Shown one piece after another: positions 27,149 through 36,348 of a stretch of 64,000 bases of DNA. Within the stretch, counting starts at the first letter, position 1; every line of letters starts with the position of its first letter. The translations under genes were made by a program, and so were the position numbers. The notes beneath the pieces are model-generated. The model saw nothing but the letters and a program-made list of their open reading frames with translations, had not been told where the DNA came from and made no database searches. The DNA is taken from NCBI RefSeq assembly GCF_900102015.1, contig NZ_FNAT01000002.1:1-64000 (forward strand), given 5' to 3'. Source of the stretch: Limimaricola pyoseonensis (GTDB lineage: Bacteria; Pseudomonadota; Alphaproteobacteria; Rhodobacterales; Rhodobacteraceae).

Positions 27149-28414
27149 ATGGATTTCGACATGCTGGGGCTCGCGCCCCGTCTCGTTTCCGCCCTCGCCG
27201 AGCAGGGCATCACCGACCCGACCCCGATCCAGACCCAGGCGATCCCGCACGCCATGAACGGCCGCGACGTGATGGGTCTCGCGCAGACCGGCACCGGCAA
27301 GACCGCCGCCTTCGGCCTGCCGATGATCGACCGGCTGCTGAAGTCGGGCGGCAAGCCCGGGCCGCGCGCGGCGCGCGCGCTGGTGCTCGCGCCCACGCGC
27401 GAGCTCGCCAAGCAGATCGCCGACAACCTCACCGCCTACACCCAGGGCAGCCACCTCAAGACCGTGCTGGTCGTGGGCGGCGCCGGGATCAACGGCCAGA
27501 TCAAGCGCATGGAGAACGGCTGCTCGCTGCTCGTCGCCACGCCGGGCCGGCTGATCGACCTGCTCGACCGCCGCGCGATCGACCTGTCGAAGACCGAGTT
27601 CCTGGTGCTCGACGAGGCCGACCAGATGCTCGATCTGGGCTTCATCCACGCGCTGCGCCGGATCGCGCCGCTGCTGCCCAAGGACCGGCAGACCATGCTG
27701 TTCTCGGCTACCATGCCGAAGCAGATGGAGGAGCTCTCCAAGGCCTTCCTCACCGACGCCGTGCGCGTGCAGGTCAACCCGCCGGGCAAGGCTGCCGACA
27801 AGATCGACCAGTCGATCCACTTCGTCGCCAAGGCCGCCAAGTCCGACCTTCTGACCGAGCTTCTCGACGCGCATCGCGACGAGCTGGCGCTGGTCTTCGG
27901 CCGCACCAAGCACGGCATGGAAAAGCTGTCGCGCCAGCTGCAGGCCAAGGGCTTCGCCGCCGCCGCGATCCACGGCAACAAGAGCCAGGGCCAGCGCGAG
28001 CGGGCGATCCGCGAGTTCCGCGAAGGCAAGGTGCGGGTGCTGGTGGCGACCGACGTGGCCGCGCGCGGCCTCGACATCCCCGACGTGCGCCACGTCTACA
28101 ACTACGAGCTGCCGAACGTGCCCGAGAACTACGTGCACCGCATCGGCCGCACCGCGCGGGCCGGGGCCGACGGCCGGGCGGTGGCGCTGTGCGCGCCCGA
28201 CGAGATGGGCGAGCTGAAGGACATCGAGAAGGTGATGAAGGCGGCGATCCCGGTCGCGTCGGGTTCCCGCTGGGACCCGGTCGCGCCCGAGAAGAAGCCG
28301 GGCCGCGGCGGCGGCAACCGCCGTGGCGGCGGCGGGGGCGGCGGCAAGCCCGAGGGCGCCGCGAAGCCCGGCCGCCCGAACCGGCGCCGCCGCGCGCCGC
28401 GCAAGGCCGCCTGA
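27149..28414 (+). CDS. DEAD-box ATP-dependent RNA helicase, RhlE type
   Basis: 421 residues from ATG 27149, chosen because AAGGA lies 6 nt before it; the ATG at 27143 overlaps that ribosome site. All motifs are present: Q motif TPIQTQ, AQTGTGKT, APTRELA, ATPGR, DEAD, SAT, and HRIGRTARAG. The last 60 residues are Gly/Arg/Lys-rich (GRGGGNRRGGGGGGG), the usual unstructured RNA-binding tail. RhlE-like helicases act in ribosome assembly, RNA decay and cold growth. Followed by a strong terminator. Confidence 0.93.
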   Translation: MDFDMLGLAPRLVSALAEQGITDPTPIQTQAIPHAMNGRDVMGLAQTGTGKTAAFGLPMIDRLLKSGGKPGPRAARALVLAPTRELAKQIADNLTAYTQGSHLKTVLVVGGAGINGQIKRMENGCSLLVATPGRLIDLLDRRAIDLSKTEFLVLDEADQMLDLGFIHALRRIAPLLPKDRQTMLFSATMPKQMEELSKAFLTDAVRVQVNPPGKAADKIDQSIHFVAKAAKSDLLTELLDAHRDELALVFGRTKHGMEKLSRQLQAKGFAAAAIHGNKSQGQRERAIREFREGKVRVLVATDVAARGLDIPDVRHVYNYELPNVPENYVHRIGRTARAGADGRAVALCAPDEMGELKDIEKVMKAAIPVASGSRWDPVAPEKKPGRGGGNRRGGGGGGGKPEGAAKPGRPNRRRRAPRKAA

Positions 28415-28438
28415 GCCGCCTGAGCTGCGAAGAACGCG

Positions 28439-28466
28439 AAACGCCGCCCCCTCGGGGGCGGCGTTT
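28439..28466 (+). terminator. Rho-independent terminator after the helicase
   Basis: ACGCCGCCCC, loop CTC, GGGGGCGGCGT then TTTT. Strong stem with a short U-run, 25 nt after the stop. It also lies just beyond the convergent gene that ends at 28490. Confidence 0.85.
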
Positions 28467-28489
28467 TCATGTCCGGCGTCGGGACGGGT

Positions 28490-29023
28490 TCAGAGGTCGA
28501 AATCGACGCAGCCGCCGGGGGTCGAGGCGGCCAGCAGCTTGTCGCGCAGCTCGATCGCGCGGTCGGCCGGCACGATGTCGAAGCCGCCGCTCGCGGCCTT
28601 GGCGCGGTGATGCGCCTCGACCGCGCCGCCGGGCCGGGCCTCGTGCGCCGCGCCGTAGGCGGCGGCCAGCGTCGACCAGGGCGCGGTGCGGGTCAGCTCG
28701 TCCCACTGCGCCACCAGCTCCGGGCCGCGCCCCTCGGTCACGGCCTCGCCGATCAGCGTGGCGTTGGGAATGAGCGCCCAGACCCGACGCTGCGTCTTGG
28801 GCCGGCGCGCGGCGAAGTCGAAGCCCACCGCGTCGGCGTCGCGCACCACCCGCGCCCGCGGCGCGCTCTGGTGGCGGCTGTAGGCGCCGCGGCCGAATGT
28901 GGCATTTTCGGGGCGCCCCGCGCCGGTCTCCACCGGCGGGATGCGCCCGAGGATCCGCATCATCTCGGTGTGGTCGATGAGATGCGCCGAGTTGTCGAAA
29001 GCCGCCTTGTCCGCCCCGTGCAT
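28490..29023 (-). CDS. hypothetical protein, 177 residues
   Basis: I do not recognise this family. ATG 29023 is chosen because a perfect GGAGG lies 7 nt before it; the frame remains open to 29194 but that part looks non-coding. The protein is soluble, with no signal peptide or membrane segment. Notable segments are GRGAYSRHQSAPRARVVRDADAV-like basic middle, VWALIPNATLIGE, and the C-terminus ending GGCVDFDL. Codon use is like that of its neighbours. It is isolated: helicase converges from the left and rpmE lies 311 bp upstream with its own terminator. Confidence 0.7.
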   Translation of the reverse strand: MHGADKAAFDNSAHLIDHTEMMRILGRIPPVETGAGRPENATFGRGAYSRHQSAPRARVVRDADAVGFDFAARRPKTQRRVWALIPNATLIGEAVTEGRGPELVAQWDELTRTAPWSTLAAAYGAAHEARPGGAVEAHHRAKAASGGFDIVPADRAIELRDKLLAASTPGGCVDFDL

Positions 29024-29334
29024 CAAAAAGCCTCCGAAATGACACATTTGATCCTTCGTACCGACGACAAACGCCTCTGGGAAGAAAAAGGTGCGGACTG
29101 TCGGCAACGTCACGACAAATTCTCCGGTGTCGCGGGATTGTCGCACGGTGTGCACGAAAACCGGGGGGCAGGGGGCGGGCCATCCTGACGCCACGGGGCC
29201 AATTGCGGCGAAATCGGGGCGAAACCGCGCGATTGCGGCAGGGCCTGTCCGGGTCCGGCGCCGCGAGTCGCAGGGCCCGGAACGAAAAACGCCGCCCCGA
29301 GGGGCGGCGTTTCTGTCGTCGCGCGGCGCTTGGC
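29024..29334. other. 311-bp gap with promoter region and terminator
   Basis: Left part (29024-29200) is the least GC-rich stretch nearby and must carry the promoter of the 177-residue protein, although no consensus box is clear. Right part holds the rpmE terminator. No tRNA or small gene is supported. Confidence 0.6.
29285..29312 (-). terminator. Rho-independent terminator after rpmE
   Basis: AAACGCCGCCCC and GGGGCGGCGTTT form a near-perfect hairpin with a GA tip; on the minus strand it runs into GTTTTTCGTT. It ends the ffh-to-rpmE transcription unit. Confidence 0.85.
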
Positions 29335-29556
29335 TCAGAAGCCGAGGCCGGCGTACTTGTTCTTGAACTTCGACACGCGGCCGCCGGTGTCCATCAGGCG
29401 GGACGAGCCGCCGGTCCAGGCCGGGTGCACGGAGGGGTCGATGTCGAGCGAGAGCTGCTCGCCTTCCTTGCCCCAGGTCGACTTCATCTTGACCACGGTG
29501 CCGTCGGTCAGCTTGACGTCGATGAAGTGGTAGTCGGGATGGATGTCCGCTTTCAT
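29335..29556 (-). CDS. rpmE: 50S ribosomal protein L31
   Basis: 73 residues. [37 protein letters not shown] and [13 protein letters not shown] match L31 of alphaproteobacteria. It lacks the CxxC zinc ligands, so it is the zinc-independent form. Starts 11 bp after rplS and ends the operon at a strong terminator. In many bacteria zinc and non-zinc L31 copies alternate under Zur control; no second copy is in the window. Confidence 0.97.
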   Translation of the reverse strand: MKADIHPDYHFIDVKLTDGTVVKMKSTWGKEGEQLSLDIDPSVHPAWTGGSSRLMDTGGRVSKFKNKYAGLGF

Positions 29557-29567
29557 GTCGGCGCTCC

Positions 29568-29960
29568 TCAGGCCTTGGCCGCGGCCGTGTCGGCCTTGGG
29601 CTTGTAGTTGCTGTCCTCGGCGATCCGGGCCGACTTGCCGCGGCGCGAACGCAGGTAGTAGAGCTTCGCGCGACGGACGCGGCCGCGACGCACCACCTCG
29701 ATCGAATCGATGTTGGTCGAATACAGCGGGAAGACGCGCTCGACGCCCTCGCCGAACGAGATCTTGCGCACGGTGAACGAGCCGGCGATGCCCTGGCCGT
29801 TCTTGCGGCTGATGCAGACGCCTTCGTACATCTGCACGCGGGTGCGGGTGCCCTCGGTCACCTTGTAGCCGACGCGCACGGTGTCACCGGCCTTGAAGTC
29901 GGGAATGGTCTTTCCCAGCGAGGCGATCTGTTCCGCCTCGAGCTGTGCGATCAGGTCCAT
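29568..29960 (-). CDS. rplS: 50S ribosomal protein L19
   Basis: 130 residues from ATG 29960, preferred over a GTG three codons upstream because AGGAG lies 8-9 nt before it. [61 protein letters not shown] are typical of L19, which sits at the 30S-50S interface. A lysine/alanine-rich tail follows. Next gene after trmD (51 bp). Confidence 0.98.
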   Translation of the reverse strand: MDLIAQLEAEQIASLGKTIPDFKAGDTVRVGYKVTEGTRTRVQMYEGVCISRKNGQGIAGSFTVRKISFGEGVERVFPLYSTNIDSIEVVRRGRVRRAKLYYLRSRRGKSARIAEDSNYKPKADTAAAKA

Positions 29961-30011
29961 GCCTGTCACTCCTTGATTGCTCGCGGTTGTTCCGCGAAGT
30001 TTGGTTGCGCC

Positions 30012-30842
30012 TCAGAGCTCTCGGTCTTCATCCGGGTCCGCATCGTGCCTTGCGCGATACGCCCGCCAGAGATCAGGTCGCCGTTCCTTCGTCAGCCTTT
30101 CGGCCATCTCCCGCCGCCAGCCGGTGATCTTCGCGTGATGACCCGAGAGAAGAACCTCGGGGATCGCGCGACCCTTCCAGACCGCGGGCTTGGTGTACTG
30201 CGGGTGTTCGAGCAGACCGTCGGAGAACGACTCCTCCTCGGTCGAAGCCTGATTCCCGAGCACGCGCGGTATAAGGCGCACCGTGGCGTCGATCAAGGCC
30301 TGCGCGGCGATCTCGCCGCCGGTCAGGACGAAATCCCCCAGCGAGACCTCGAGCACCTCGTGCTCCTCGAGCACCCGCTCGTCCACGCCCTCGAAGCGGC
30401 CGCAGAGCAGGATCACCCCGTCGGCCTGCGCCAGCTCGCGCGCCAGCGGCTGGTCGAGCCGGCGGCCGCGAGGCGAGAGGTAGATCACCGGCGTCACGCC
30501 CTTGGCACGCGCCTTGGCGTCCTCGATGGCGCGGCCGACGATGTCGGCGCGCAGCACCATGCCGGCGCCGCCGCCCGCGGGCGTGTCGTCGACATTGCGG
30601 TGCCGGCCCTCGCCATAAGGGCGCAGATCGATCGGCTGCAGCTGCCACAGCCCGTCCTTCAGCGCGCGTCCGGTCAGGCTTTCGCCCAGCACGCCGGGGA
30701 AGGCCTGCGGGAACAGGGTGATGACCTGCGCGGTCCAGACGCCGGCGAGGTCGGGCGCGTCGGTCATCAACTCGCGCGGCTGCGCCGAGGGGCGGGCGCT
30801 GAGGCGGCCGGCGGCGCGGGACGGGGAAGGGGTGTCGCTCAT
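30012..30842 (-). CDS. trmD: tRNA (guanine37-N1)-methyltransferase
   Basis: 276 residues. SPOUT knot motifs LLCGRFEGVDERV, GDFVLTGGE and HPQYTKPAVW bind SAM in TrmD. It methylates G37 of tRNAs reading CNN and prevents frameshifting. The N-terminal 25 residues before MTDAPDLAGVWTAQVITLFP are extra; the inner ATG at 30767 is an alternative start and would match the family length better. Lies between the DUF1328 gene and rplS in the translation operon. Confidence 0.95.
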   Translation of the reverse strand: MSDTPSPSRAAGRLSARPSAQPRELMTDAPDLAGVWTAQVITLFPQAFPGVLGESLTGRALKDGLWQLQPIDLRPYGEGRHRNVDDTPAGGGAGMVLRADIVGRAIEDAKARAKGVTPVIYLSPRGRRLDQPLARELAQADGVILLCGRFEGVDERVLEEHEVLEVSLGDFVLTGGEIAAQALIDATVRLIPRVLGNQASTEEESFSDGLLEHPQYTKPAVWKGRAIPEVLLSGHHAKITGWRREMAERLTKERRPDLWRAYRARHDADPDEDREL

Positions 30843-30915
30843 GGCGAGGGGCCTTAAAGCAAAGCGGGCCGCCGGGGAAGAACCGGCGGCCCGCATCGGC
30901 GCATGGCGCGCGGCG

Positions 30916-31080
30916 TCACGCCGCGATGGCGATCACCCCGAACAGCACCAGCAGGAACAGCACCAGCGCGATGATGGCGAGCCATTTCGCCCCGGTCAGC
31001 GCGGCGCCGGAGATCCGGTTCATGCCGAGCAGACCGGCAACGGCGGCGATGGCGAGAAGGATGAGAATCCATTCGATCAT
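30916..31080 (-). CDS. DUF1328 family small membrane protein (YtjA/UPF0391 type)
   Basis: 54 residues: it begins MIEWILILLAIAAVAGLLGM, continues with NRISGAALTGAKW and ends in a second hydrophobic stretch LAIIALVLFLLVLFG. Two membrane helices with a short polar turn are the whole protein, as in DUF1328. Function unknown. It is 127 bp after rimM and 73 bp before trmD, inside the ribosomal operon, a position not expected from its family. Confidence 0.85.
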   Translation of the reverse strand: MIEWILILLAIAAVAGLLGMNRISGAALTGAKWLAIIALVLFLLVLFGVIAIAA

Positions 31081-31207
31081 GGGTCGGGCCTTTCGGTTGC
31101 GGCCGGACCGCTCCGGCCTCTTGCCGACCCAACACCTTGCCGAAAGGGCAGTTCCGACACCGCCTGCGGCGGTGCCGGGGGCGTGGCTTTCCCGCCGCGG
31201 TGGCGCC

Positions 31208-31717
31208 TCAGCCCGGGAACAGCCCCTCGGGCGGGTCGGCGACGATGCGGCCGGCCGCGATGTCGACCGTCGGCACCGCCTCGCGGGTGAAGGGCAGAAG
31301 CACCGTGGCCGAGGCGCGGGGCGGCAGCACCTCCAGCAGGTCCCCCGCGCCGTGATTGAGCACCGACTTCACCCGCCCCAGCGCCGCGCCGCCGGTGTCG
31401 AAGACCGGCAGGCCGATCAGGTCGGCGTGGTAGAACTCGTCGTCGGGCAGGGCGGGCAGGCGGTCGCGCGGCGCCAGCAGGTCGGTGTTCTTCAGCGCGT
31501 CGGCCTCCTCCTTGGAGGTGATGCCGTCGATCCGCGCGGTCAGCGCGCCAGAGGTCTGGCCGGTGATCACTACCTGCCGGAACTCGCGGCCCTCGGCGGT
31601 GGTCAGCGGCACGTAGTCGGCGATCGCCTCCGGCTCGGCGCAGAAGCTCTTGAGCCGCACTTCGCCGCGGACCCCGAAGGCCCCGGCGAGACGTCCGACG
31701 ATGATGCTGTCGCCCAT
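31208..31717 (-). CDS. rimM: ribosome maturation factor RimM
   Basis: 169 residues from ATG 31717 behind GAGGAGG; longer upstream frame is unlikely. [21 protein letters not shown] is the RimM N-domain signature, and the C-terminal PRC barrel contains [16 protein letters not shown] and GDLLEVLPP. It helps fold the 16S head domain through S19 and S13. Follows bluB after about 60 bp in the operon. Confidence 0.96.
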   Translation of the reverse strand: MGDSIIVGRLAGAFGVRGEVRLKSFCAEPEAIADYVPLTTAEGREFRQVVITGQTSGALTARIDGITSKEEADALKNTDLLAPRDRLPALPDDEFYHADLIGLPVFDTGGAALGRVKSVLNHGAGDLLEVLPPRASATVLLPFTREAVPTVDIAAGRIVADPPEGLFPG

Positions 31718-31777
31718 GGCGTGACCTCCTCGTTTGCGCCTGTCTTGGAACACCGGGCGCGCGGGCTTGGCAAGGGG

Positions 31778-32431
31778 CTAGCGGGTCTCGACCGGCAGGT
31801 GGCCGCGGCGGCTCTCCCAGCCCTCGATCTCCAGCTCGGGCCGGCGGTCGAGCCGCTCGGGCCAGCCGACGCAGAGATAGCCGACCAGCGCCCAGCCCTC
31901 CGGCACGTCGAGATCGCGCGCCAGCCGCTCGGGGTCGAGGATCGACACCCAGCCCGCGCCCAGCCCCTCGGCCCGCGCGGTCAGCCAGAACTGCACGATG
32001 GCGGCGACGACGGAGTAGCGGCGCATCTCGGGCATGGTCGCGGCGCCGAGGCCGTGGCCCTTCTCGGTGCTCTCGTCGCACCAGACGGCAAGCTGTACCG
32101 GCGCGTCGCGCATCCCCGAGAGCTTGAGCCGGGCATAGAGCGCCGCGCGGTCGTCCGACTGGTCTGCGAGCGCGGCGGCGTTGGCGTCCTCGAAATTGGC
32201 GAGGGCCGCGGCGCGGGCGGCGGGGCTTTCCACCCGGATCACCCGCCAGGGCTCCGACAGCCCCACGGAAGGGGCGGTCAGAAACGCGTCGAGGCAGCGC
32301 GTCAGCGCTGCCTCGTCCACCGCGTCGGTGCGGAAGCGGCGCACGTCGCGCCGCTCGTCCATCAGCCGTGCGAGATCGGCCCGGAAGCCGGGCGCGAAGG
32401 CGCCGGGCCGCTCCGGGCCGGAGGGGTTCAC
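31778..32431 (-). CDS. bluB: 5,6-dimethylbenzimidazole synthase
   Basis: 217 residues from GTG 32431 that overlaps the rpsP stop (GTGA). Nitroreductase-like fold with the BluB marks [38 protein letters not shown] and GYLCVGWPE. It cleaves FMN with O2 to make the lower ligand of vitamin B12. It is coupled to a ribosomal protein gene rather than to cob genes, which is unusual. A plain nitroreductase is the alternative, but the GLSEPWR and C-terminal motifs favour BluB. Confidence 0.9.
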   Translation of the reverse strand: MNPSGPERPGAFAPGFRADLARLMDERRDVRRFRTDAVDEAALTRCLDAFLTAPSVGLSEPWRVIRVESPAARAAALANFEDANAAALADQSDDRAALYARLKLSGMRDAPVQLAVWCDESTEKGHGLGAATMPEMRRYSVVAAIVQFWLTARAEGLGAGWVSILDPERLARDLDVPEGWALVGYLCVGWPERLDRRPELEIEGWESRRGHLPVETR

Positions 32432-32790
32432 TCGGCCGACTCGTCGGCCGGGGCGGCCTCGCGGGCGGCCTTCTTCTCGGCGCGCTCCTTGGCGGCCTTG
32501 CCCGGCTCGCCCTTCTTCGGGTTGGAGCGGGTCTTCTTCTCGATCACGCCGGCGGCCTCGAGCATGCGCGAGACGCGGTCGGTCGGCTGGGCGCCCTTGG
32601 CGATCCACTCCTGGACGCGCTCGACGTTCATCTTCACGCGGTCCTCGCTGTCCTTGGGAAGCAGCGGGTTGTAGGTGCCGAGCTTCTCGAGGAAGCGGCC
32701 GTCGCGCGGCATGCGCGAATCGGCGGCGACGATCGAGTAGTGCGGGCGCTTCTTGGAACCGCCGCGGGCGAGCCGGATCTTCATGGCCAT
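32428..32790 (-). CDS. rpsP: 30S ribosomal protein S16
   Basis: 120 residues. [20 protein letters not shown] and [15 protein letters not shown] are diagnostic. The last 40 residues are a Lys/Ala/Glu-rich extension typical of alphaproteobacterial S16. Lies 48 bp after chorismate mutase in the ffh operon; its stop overlaps the bluB start. Confidence 0.98.
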   Translation of the reverse strand: MAMKIRLARGGSKKRPHYSIVAADSRMPRDGRFLEKLGTYNPLLPKDSEDRVKMNVERVQEWIAKGAQPTDRVSRMLEAAGVIEKKTRSNPKKGEPGKAAKERAEKKAAREAAPADESAE

Positions 32791-32838
32791 TTCGGAATCT
32801 CCTTTGGAATGGCGTGGCAGGAGGGGGAGGGCCCCGTC

Positions 32839-33135
32839 CTACGCGTGGTGACGTTCGTGGTGCTTGATGACTTCCTGGATGATGAAGGCCAGGAATTTCT
32901 TGGCGAATTCGGGGTCGAGATCGGCCGCCTCCGCCAATTCGGTGAGCCGGGCGATCTGCGCCTCCTCGCGCACGGGGTCGGCCGGAGGCAGGTCGTTCTC
33001 GGCCTTGAGCCGCCCCACCGCCTGGGTGTGCTTGAAGCGTTCGCCCAGCGTGTAGACGAGGATCGCGTCGAGCCGGTCGATGCTCTCGCGGTGCTCCTTG
33101 AGAAGCTGCGCGGCGCGGGTGCTGGCGTCGCTCAT
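32839..33135 (-). CDS. chorismate mutase (AroQ type)
   Basis: 98 residues, all-helical AroQ fold. RESIDRLDAILVYTLGERFKHTQAVGRLKAE holds the Arg, Asp and Lys residues of the active site across about 16-46, and FIIQEVIKHHERH ends the protein. Converts chorismate to prephenate for Phe/Tyr. Start overlaps the GNAT stop (ATGA). Its place between ffh and rpsP is seen in many alphaproteobacteria. Confidence 0.93.
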   Translation of the reverse strand: MSDASTRAAQLLKEHRESIDRLDAILVYTLGERFKHTQAVGRLKAENDLPPADPVREEAQIARLTELAEAADLDPEFAKKFLAFIIQEVIKHHERHHA

Positions 33136-33653
33136 GCGCGCGTTCCCTTCGTCAGGTCGTGGCGCCAGATCTCGACGGCGGGGCCGTCGGGGTCGGCGCG
33201 GAATTCGCGATGCGTGTTCTCGGCCCCGAGCCGGCGGGCCACGGCCTGGCTCGCGGCGTTCTTCGGGTCGATCATCGAGGCCAGTTCGGCCATCCCCAGC
33301 CGGTCGCGCGCGAAGTCGAGCACGGCGCGGCCGGCCTCGGTGGCGTAGCCCTTGCCCTCGGCGCCCTCGTAGAGGTGATAGGCCAGCTCCGGCATCGGCC
33401 AGGGCTCGGGGCCCCAGAGGCCGACCAGCCCCACCGGCGCGCCGCTGTCGCGCTCGAGCGCGGCCCACATGCCGTAGCCGAGGATCTGCCAGTGCCCGAG
33501 ATGCAGCGCGAAGACGCGCCACGCCTTGTGGCGCGGCGCCGGCCCGCCGACGAAGGCCGAGCGGTCGGAGGCGAGGAACTCGCGCTCCGCCGGCAGATGG
33601 GCGAGCGAGGGCGGCACGAGGTGCAGCCGCCGGGTGGCGAGCGTCGGGATCAT
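33132..33653 (-). CDS. GNAT family N-acetyltransferase (RimJ/RimL type)
   Basis: 173 residues. Begins with TLATRRLHLVPPSLAH, typical of ribosomal-protein-acetylase-like GNATs, with acetyl-CoA loop EGKGYATEAGRAVLDFA at about 98-114 and NAASQAVARRLGAE. Overlaps ffh at its start (ATGA) and chorismate mutase at its stop. A ribosomal or peptide amino-terminal substrate is plausible from the context but not shown. Confidence 0.88.
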   Translation of the reverse strand: MIPTLATRRLHLVPPSLAHLPAEREFLASDRSAFVGGPAPRHKAWRVFALHLGHWQILGYGMWAALERDSGAPVGLVGLWGPEPWPMPELAYHLYEGAEGKGYATEAGRAVLDFARDRLGMAELASMIDPKNAASQAVARRLGAENTHREFRADPDGPAVEIWRHDLTKGTRA

Positions 33654-35143
33654 TTCTTCTTCCCGAAGCCCGAGAGGTTGCCGGGCAGGCCGCCGCCACC
33701 CATGCCGGGCATCTTGCCCATGCCGGGGGGAAGCTGCTTGCCGAGCATCTTCGCGGCCTTCTCCATCGCCGCGGGGTCGTTCATGTCGGGCATGCCGCCG
33801 CCCTTGCCGAACATGCCCTTCATGGCCTGTTTCAGCATGCCGCCCTTGCCCATCTTCTTCATCACGTCGGCCATCTGGCGCTGCTGCTTGAGAAGCTTGT
33901 TCAGCTCCGACACCTCGAGGCCCGCGCCCTTGGCGATGCGCTTCTTGCGGCTGGCCTGCAGGAGCTCGGGGTTGGCCCGCTCCTTCTTGGTCATCGAGTT
34001 GATCAGCGCGATCTGGCGCGTCAGCATCTTGTCGTCGAAGCCCGCCGAGCCCGCCTGCTTGGCCATCTTGCCCATGCCGGGCAGCATGCCCATCAGGCTT
34101 TCCATGCCGCCCATCTTGAGCATCTGCTCGAGCTGCATCTTCAGGTCGTTCATGTTGAAGCGGCCCTTCTGGAACCGCTTCATCATCTTCTCGGCCTGCT
34201 CGGCCTCGATGGTCTGCTGCGCCTTCTCGACGAGGGCGACGATGTCGCCCATGCCGAGGATGCGGCCCGCGATGCGCTCGGCCTCGAAGGTCTCGATCGC
34301 GTCCATCTTCTCGCCGAGGCCGACGAAGCGGATCGGCTTGCCGGTGACCTTGCGCATCGACAGCGCGGCACCGCCGCGGCCGTCGCCGTCCATCCGGGTC
34401 AGCACCACGCCCGAGACGCCGATCTTGTCGTCGAACTCGGTCGCGACGTTGACCGCGTCCTGGCCGGTGAGGCCGTCGACCACGAGGAGCGTCTCGCGCG
34501 GGTTGACCGCGTCGCGCACGGCGGCGGCCTGGGCGATCAGTTCCTGGTCGATGTGCAGCCGGCCGGCGGTGTCGAGCATGTAGACGTCGTAGCCGCCGAG
34601 CGACGCCTGCGTCTTGGCGCGCTTGGCGATGGCGACGGGGTCCTCGCCCTTGACGATCGGCAGTGTGTCGACGCCGATCTGGCGGCCGAGGATCTCGAGC
34701 TGCTCCATCGCGGCGGGGCGGTTGACGTCGAGCGAGGCCATCAGCACGCGCTTGCCGTCGCGCTCCTTGAGGCGCTTGGCGAGCTTGGCGGTGGTTGTGG
34801 TCTTGCCCGAGCCCTGCAGGCCGACCATCAGTACCGGCGCGGGGGCGCTGTCGATCTTGAGCTTGCCCGGGTCGCTGTCGCCGGTCAGCACCGCGACCAG
34901 CTCGTCATGCACGATCTTCACGACCTGCTGGCCCGGGGTGATCGACTTCGTCACCGCCTGACCGGTCGCCTTCTCCTGCACCGCGGCGACGAAGTCGCGC
35001 GCCACGGGCAGCGAGACGTCGGCCTCGAGCAGCGCCACGCGCACCTCGCGCAGCGCCGTCTTGACGTCCTCGTCCGAGAGCGCGCCTTGCTTGGTGAGCC
35101 TGTCGAAGACCCCGGAGAGGCGGTCTGAGAGCGATTCGAACAT
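33650..35143 (-). CDS. ffh: signal recognition particle protein Ffh
   Basis: 497 residues. N domain (1-90), GTPase G domain with GLQGSGKTTTTAKLA, DTAGRLHIDQEL and TRMDGDGRGGAAL, then the Met-rich M domain from about 330 (FNMNDLKMQLEQMLKMGGM) that binds signal sequences and 4.5S RNA. The C-terminus is a Gly/Met/Pro-rich tail. Heads the long operon ffh-GNAT-chorismate mutase-rpsP-bluB-rimM-DUF1328-trmD-rplS-rpmE. Confidence 0.98.
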   Translation of the reverse strand: MFESLSDRLSGVFDRLTKQGALSDEDVKTALREVRVALLEADVSLPVARDFVAAVQEKATGQAVTKSITPGQQVVKIVHDELVAVLTGDSDPGKLKIDSAPAPVLMVGLQGSGKTTTTAKLAKRLKERDGKRVLMASLDVNRPAAMEQLEILGRQIGVDTLPIVKGEDPVAIAKRAKTQASLGGYDVYMLDTAGRLHIDQELIAQAAAVRDAVNPRETLLVVDGLTGQDAVNVATEFDDKIGVSGVVLTRMDGDGRGGAALSMRKVTGKPIRFVGLGEKMDAIETFEAERIAGRILGMGDIVALVEKAQQTIEAEQAEKMMKRFQKGRFNMNDLKMQLEQMLKMGGMESLMGMLPGMGKMAKQAGSAGFDDKMLTRQIALINSMTKKERANPELLQASRKKRIAKGAGLEVSELNKLLKQQRQMADVMKKMGKGGMLKQAMKGMFGKGGGMPDMNDPAAMEKAAKMLGKQLPPGMGKMPGMGGGGLPGNLSGFGKKK

Positions 35144-35411
35144 GGCGGTCCTTTCCGACCGTTGCGTCTTGGACCGGCACAATGCGGGATGGCGCCCGTG
35201 GGCGCAACGCGCTGACGGACGGCGATCCCCCGCAACGGGCCGGGGACCGGAAAGCCAAAGCTTCCGGGTTTGCAGGCGCAAGTACGATCTCGGGGCCGCC
35301 GGGTCAAGGCCCCGCGGCCCGGCGCTCAAGAGGGCGGGAGCCGGGCCGCCCGGTCTTGGTCCCCGCCGCGATGCGGCGTAGAAGGTACGTGAAGAGCCAA
35401 CGGGGGCCGCG

Positions 35412-36287
35412 ATGGACAATTGGGACGAGATCCGCACCGCCTATCATGTCGCGCGCATGGGTACGGTGTCGGGCGCGGCCGAGGTGCTCGGTGTGCACCA
35501 CGCCACGGTGATCCGGCATGTCGACGCGCTGGAGGGGCGGCTCGGGGTCAAGCTGTTCCAGCGCCATCCGCGCGGCTACACCGCCACCGAGGCCGGGCGC
35601 GACCTCCTGCAGGTGGCGCAGGCCACCGACGACCAGTTCGCGCAGCTGGTCAGCCGGCTCAAGGGCCATGGCGACGGGGTCGAGGGCGAGCTCGCCGTCA
35701 CCTCGCTCGACACCATGGCCGACCTGCTGACGCCGCTTCTGATCGACTTCCAGGCCGAGCACCCCGAGGTGGTGGTGCGGCTCCTGACCGGCACGCGGCT
35801 GTTCCGGCTGGAATACGGCGAGGCGCATGTCGCGATCCGCGCCGGCCGCGCGCCCGACCAGCCCGACAACGTGGTACAGCCGCTGTGCCAGCTGCAATTC
35901 GCGCTGGTCGCGGCGCGAAGCTACATCGCGCGGCGCGGCCGGCCCGACGGCATCGACAGCTTCGGCGAGCACATCTTCGTCGTCTCGGACGACCTCGAGA
36001 GCCGCGCGCCCTTCTACAAGTGGCTGCGCGAGCAGGTGCCGGTCGAGACCCTCGCCTTCCGCGCCCATGGCGAGCGCAACCAGCGCGACGCGGTGCTGAT
36101 GGGGGCGGGGCTCGGCTTCCTGCCGCTGCACGAGGCGCAGACCCGCGACGACGTCGAGATCGTGCACGGCCCGCTGTCGGAATGGGAGGTGCCGATCTGG
36201 GTGCTCACCCATGTCGACCTGCACCGCACGGCCAAGGTGCAGGCCTTCCTCAAGGTGCTGAAGGAGCGCGCAAAAACCTGGTGCTGA
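35412..36287 (+). CDS. LysR family transcriptional regulator
   Basis: 291 residues. HTH at about 3-62 (SGAAEVLGVHHATVIRHVDALE), then an effector domain. Divergent from ffh with a 268-bp spacer, unlikely to be its target. Downstream lies only a 24-residue gene, so the regulon cannot be inferred from neighbours. The short linker and HVDLHRTAKVQAFLKVL end fit the group related to small LysR regulators of unknown ligand. Confidence 0.92.
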   Translation: MDNWDEIRTAYHVARMGTVSGAAEVLGVHHATVIRHVDALEGRLGVKLFQRHPRGYTATEAGRDLLQVAQATDDQFAQLVSRLKGHGDGVEGELAVTSLDTMADLLTPLLIDFQAEHPEVVVRLLTGTRLFRLEYGEAHVAIRAGRAPDQPDNVVQPLCQLQFALVAARSYIARRGRPDGIDSFGEHIFVVSDDLESRAPFYKWLREQVPVETLAFRAHGERNQRDAVLMGAGLGFLPLHEAQTRDDVEIVHGPLSEWEVPIWVLTHVDLHRTAKVQAFLKVLKERAKTWC

Positions 36288-36348
36288 CGGGGGGAACGTT
36301 TTCGTGAGCGCCGCGTTGGGCTGGCAGTTTCATTCCTGAGGGACAGAC

